NCBI GenBank assembly: GCA_905209455.1
Contig: CAJLTA010000007.1
Coordinates: 1-64,000, forward strand
Direction of reading: 5' to 3'
From: an uncultured Collinsella sp.
GTDB lineage: Bacteria > Actinomycetota > Coriobacteriia > Coriobacteriales > Coriobacteriaceae
Length of the DNA stretch: 64,000 nucleotides
Each line of letters begins with the position of its first letter. Within the stretch, counting starts at the first letter, position 1. Below the pieces are notes generated by a model. That model was given only the letters and a program-made list of their open reading frames with translations, searched no databases and had not been told where the DNA came from. Of this stretch, positions 61,196 through 64,000 are shown piece by piece. The position numbers and the translations under genes were made by a program.

Positions 61196-61675
61196 TTATT
61201 TGGCGTGCCCACCGCCCGCCGTCATTTGGGCCGCATGCTCCAACTGGTCGCTCACGGCCTCCCAGCTTTCGCGGGCCGCTTTCGTAGATCCCGGAAAGTT
61301 GATGACAAGCGTATACCCACGCTGCATGCACACGGCGCGCGAGAGCATAGCGCGGCGCGTCTTGGTCATGGAGTACGCACGGATTGCCTCTGCAATACCC
61401 GGCACATCGCGCTCGCAGACGGCACGCGTCGCCTCGGGCGTCACATCGCGCATCGAAAGCCCCGTACCGCCGCAAGTGAGCACGACATTGGCGTGGCACT
61501 CATCAGCGGCTTCCACAATGGCATCACCAATCTCGCTGGCGTCGTCGCGCACGACCACATGTGAGGCGACCGTCCAGCCCTGCGCCTCGATAAGTTCCTC
61601 GAGTGCAGCACCCGCCTCGTCCTGGGCAAGATCGCGCGTATCCGAGCACGTCACAATCGAAATCTTCAACTCCAT
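61196..61675 (-). CDS. mogA: Molybdopterin adenylyltransferase (MogA/MoaB family)
   Basis: A 159-aa protein of the MoCF-binding fold, which adenylates molybdopterin before molybdenum insertion. Typical motifs are IVTCSDTRDLAQDEAG, VVRDD, LTCGGTGLSMRDVTPEA and YTLVINFPGSTKAARE. AGGAGG lies six bases before the ATG at 61675 (MELKISIVTC). It starts 10 bases after moeA. MogA and MoaB cannot be told apart with certainty. Confidence 0.9.
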   Translation of the reverse strand: MELKISIVTCSDTRDLAQDEAGAALEELIEAQGWTVASHVVVRDDASEIGDAIVEAADECHANVVLTCGGTGLSMRDVTPEATRAVCERDVPGIAEAIRAYSMTKTRRAMLSRAVCMQRGYTLVINFPGSTKAARESWEAVSDQLEHAAQMTAGGGHAK

Positions 61676-61685
61676 AGCATTCCTC

Positions 61686-62948
61686 CTATAGCGCCGTGCC
61701 CTCAGGCAGGTCGACACGCACGACATCCACGACGTCGCCCGCCTTGAGCTCGCACGGTCCTTCGTCAATACGCAGCAGGCAGTTGGCCCGCTGCATCGTG
61801 CCGAGCAACGCCGAATTCTGCGTCTTGGCCTCGGTCACCAACAGCTCATCGGTCTCGGGGTCGCGCAAAACCGTGGCGCGATCGAAGAAGCGTCGGTCCT
61901 GGCGCTTCTTCACGCCGCGCGTCAATATCGCCTGCTGCACGGGACGCGCCCCCTCGGCAAAACCGCGCATCTTGCGAATCGCCGGGCGCGCGAGCATCTC
62001 AAAGCCCACATACGCCGCCGCTGGATTGCCCGAAAGCCCCAAATACGGCTTGCCCCCAAGCAGGCCAAACGTGATGGCCTTGCCGGGACGCATCGAGATT
62101 CGATCGAACAGTACCTCGCCCTCGCGCCGGATGAGCGTCGTCACGTAGTCGTAATCGCCCGCCGAGGCGCCACCGCTCGTAATGACAAAATCGCACTCCT
62201 GCACGGCACGATGCACCAGTTCGGCGATCGCCTGCTCATCGTCGGGCGCAATGCCGTAGAACACGGGCTCGGCGCCGGCATCGAGTGCCTCGGCCATCAA
62301 CGCCGACGAGTTGGAGTCGCGAATCTGCCCACGCGCCGGCAGCTCACTCGGCGCGACCAATTCCGTCCCTAGCGAGATGATGCCCACGCGCGGGGCGGCA
62401 TGCACCTTCACGCTCGCATACCCGGCGCTCGCCAGCAAGCCGGCGCCTGCCGGAGCAACAACCTCGCCAGCACGCATCACGACGTCGCCGGCATGGGCCT
62501 CCTCGGCGGCAGAGCGAACATTCTCCCCTACCTTGGCAGGTGCCGAGAAGCTCACGTGCGAGCCCTCGTTGCCGTCACCGTCAAGTACCTCGACAATCTC
62601 GTATTTCACCACGGCATCCGCGCCCTCGGGCACCGGCGCGCCCGTCATAATGCGGACCGCATCGCCCACGCCGACCACGCCCTCAAAGACATGGCCCGCC
62701 GCCTCGTGCCCGATAACGTCGAGCGTCACCGGCGCCTCGCCAGATGCCTGCGCCAAGTCCGCGGAGCGCACGGCATATCCGTCCATAGCGCTGTTGGCAA
62801 ACGGCGAGATGTCGATATCGGCCACCGCATCCTTGGCCAAGGGAAGACCGGCGGCCTGCCACACGGGAATCTCGACGAGATCGGTCGGAGCAACGTTCGA
62901 CAGGACAATCGACTGTGCGTCATCCAGCGGAATGAGTTTCTCTGCCAT
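61686..62948 (-). CDS. moeA: Molybdopterin molybdotransferase
   Basis: A 420-aa enzyme that inserts molybdenum into adenylated molybdopterin. It has the N-terminal helix region, SPFANSAMDGYAVRSADL, IMTGAPVPEGADAVV, VGIISLGTEL and GGASAGDYDY, and GNPAAAYVGFE in the C-terminal part. The ATG at 62948 (MAEKLIPLDDAQ) follows GAGG at five bases; a GTG two codons before is less likely. Divergent from the CLC channel gene. Confidence 0.94.
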   Translation of the reverse strand: MAEKLIPLDDAQSIVLSNVAPTDLVEIPVWQAAGLPLAKDAVADIDISPFANSAMDGYAVRSADLAQASGEAPVTLDVIGHEAAGHVFEGVVGVGDAVRIMTGAPVPEGADAVVKYEIVEVLDGDGNEGSHVSFSAPAKVGENVRSAAEEAHAGDVVMRAGEVVAPAGAGLLASAGYASVKVHAAPRVGIISLGTELVAPSELPARGQIRDSNSSALMAEALDAGAEPVFYGIAPDDEQAIAELVHRAVQECDFVITSGGASAGDYDYVTTLIRREGEVLFDRISMRPGKAITFGLLGGKPYLGLSGNPAAAYVGFEMLARPAIRKMRGFAEGARPVQQAILTRGVKKRQDRRFFDRATVLRDPETDELLVTEAKTQNSALLGTMQRANCLLRIDEGPCELKAGDVVDVVRVDLPEGTAL

Positions 62949-63158
62949 ATGCACCTCTTAATGCCACGGCGCACAACAGGGGCGCCGATTCTTTATGCTT
63001 GTCTCAGTATAATCCCCCGACGCACGACCGCGACTCGGCCTGTACCCGCAAATACACCTGTCGGTTGCAGGCCACGAAACAGAATGGAAACCAACCCACC
63101 GGCTCGTCGCGTTTACCGCGTTTTATAATGCTTGCGTTACAACCTAAAAGAGGAACAT
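62949..63158. promoter_or_regulatory. Divergent promoter region moeA / CLC channel
   Basis: 210 bases between divergent starts. TATAAT at 63124-63129 fits a -10 for the channel gene, 30 bases before its ATG. Towards moeA, minus-strand GATTATACT around 63009-63017 is a possible -10. Neither has a clear -35. Confidence 0.45.
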
Positions 63159-64000
63159 ATGGCTCATAACGACAAACCCGAAAGCGCAAACGAGGCGCAG
63201 GATCATTCCCAGCCGCTCGACGACGGCGGTTTTTTCTCCCTGAACGACGTCATCATGGCTGGCAGGCATCAGATCACCCGTTCCGAGCATCTCTTAGCTG
63301 CCGACACGCGCCGCAATGTCCGCAACCTACTCGCAAGCGCCAAGTTGCTCGCACTCGTCGTCATCGTCTCGCTCGCCATGGGCGTTGCCGCTTGGGCGTT
63401 TTTGGCCTCGTTGAATATCGCGACCGACTATCGCGAGCACCATGCGTGGATTTACGTGCTGCTTCCCGTTGTGGGCGTTGCAACCGCATGGGTGTACAAA
63501 AACCACGGCCTTGCCGCCAAACGAGGCAACAACCTGGTCATCGACTCCGCTCTGGGCACACGTCTCATCCATATGCGCATGGCCGTCCTCACCTTCGTCT
63601 GCTCCACGCTCACGCACCTAACGGGCGGATCGGCCGGTCGCGAGGGAGCCGCGGTGCAGATTGGCGGTACCATCGCCAGCAACATCTCGAGCCTCGCCCA
63701 CCTCAAAAAGCATGACCACCACGACCTCATGCTCGCCGGCATCTCGTCGGCCTTTGGCGCCGTATTCGGTTCGCCCCTTGCCGGCGCGTTCTTTGGCATG
63801 GAGATGTGTTTTATCGGCAAGATCGACTACACCGCGGGCATCTACTGTCTGGTCGCCTCGTTTACCGGCTACTTTACATCACTCGCCCTGGGTACCGAGT
63901 ACGAAGCGAATGTCATCGCCAGCGTTCCCAACATGACACCACGGACGGTTGCCATCGTTGTTATCAGCGCCATTATCTTCGGTCTGACGGCACGCCTCTT
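63159..64000 (+). CDS. CLC-type chloride channel/antiporter, 5' part
   Basis: The first ~280 codons of a membrane protein that runs off the window end. After a polar N-terminal ~70 residues, hydrophobic helices follow. The CLC selectivity-filter motif is seen as GGSAGREGAAVQIGG, and the next conserved turn as FGSPLAGAFFGMEM. Clear family member; whether channel or H+/Cl- (or F-) antiporter depends on residues beyond the end. The ATG at 63159 follows AGAGGAAC. Confidence 0.88.
   Translation, partial: MAHNDKPESANEAQDHSQPLDDGGFFSLNDVIMAGRHQITRSEHLLAADTRRNVRNLLASAKLLALVVIVSLAMGVAAWAFLASLNIATDYREHHAWIYVLLPVVGVATAWVYKNHGLAAKRGNNLVIDSALGTRLIHMRMAVLTFVCSTLTHLTGGSAGREGAAVQIGGTIASNISSLAHLKKHDHHDLMLAGISSAFGAVFGSPLAGAFFGMEMCFIGKIDYTAGIYCLVASFTGYFTSLALGTEYEANVIASVPNMTPRTVAIVVISAIIFGLTARL

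Overview
The window looks like a chromosomal segment of a gut Actinobacterium of the Coriobacteriia, most likely Collinsella or a close relative. This rests on the high GC content, on anaerobic metabolism (formate hydrogenlyase, ATP-dependent dehydratase-type enzymes, NADP glutamate dehydrogenase) and on a full selenocysteine machinery. It is a taxonomic inference, not a match to a reference. No insertion sequence, integrase, prophage or CRISPR array was seen.

Layout. 1-9.9 kb: thrS, a zinc-ribbon membrane protein, a 337-bp phased array of alternating inverted motifs, a three-gene flavoprotein/DUF1667 operon resembling anaerobic glycerol-3-phosphate dehydrogenase, an M24 peptidase flanked on both sides by palindromic elements, and folC. 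9.9-16.6 kb: valS, clpX, clpP, tig and tRNA-Leu. 16.7-22 kb: a two-gene molybdenum hydroxylase (xanthine dehydrogenase family) and gdhA. 22-30 kb: a DUF3343 protein, mobA, tRNA-Sec (selC), selB, selA, a DMSO-reductase-family enzyme and a formate channel. 30-44.8 kb: a complete formate hydrogenlyase operon of the hydrogenase-4 type (hydN, fdhF, hyfA-I, hycH-like, hycI). Its fdhF is read through an in-frame TGA as selenocysteine. 45.2-47.7 kb: a RelB/DinJ-PIN toxin-antitoxin pair, an AbiEi/DUF559-like gene between two copies of a palindromic repeat, and tRNA-Gly and tRNA-Pro. 47.8-57.1 kb: brnQ, then a selenium operon (csd, DUF3343, yedF, selD with Sec17) tightly coupled to a glycosyltransferase, an HgdC-type activase and two double-cubane-type dehydratase-family proteins. 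57.5-63 kb: modCBA, mogA and moeA. 63.2 kb to the end: the start of a CLC chloride channel.

How it fits together. ModABC imports molybdate. MogA, MoeA and MobA make and mature the molybdenum cofactor. SelD makes selenophosphate, and SelA, SelB and selC insert selenocysteine. Their products serve FdhF, which with Hyf/Hyc splits formate to CO2 and H2. HycI and the HycH-like protein mature the large subunit, and the FocA-type channel moves formate. The csd, yedF and DUF3343 genes probably handle sulfur/selenium delivery.

The least explained parts are (a) the double-cubane reductase, activase and glycosyltransferase genes fused operonically to selD, yedF, DUF3343 and csd, and (b) at least five families of structured intergenic repeats. 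Some of these repeats have a conserved core with element-specific outer arms, and others bracket single genes symmetrically.
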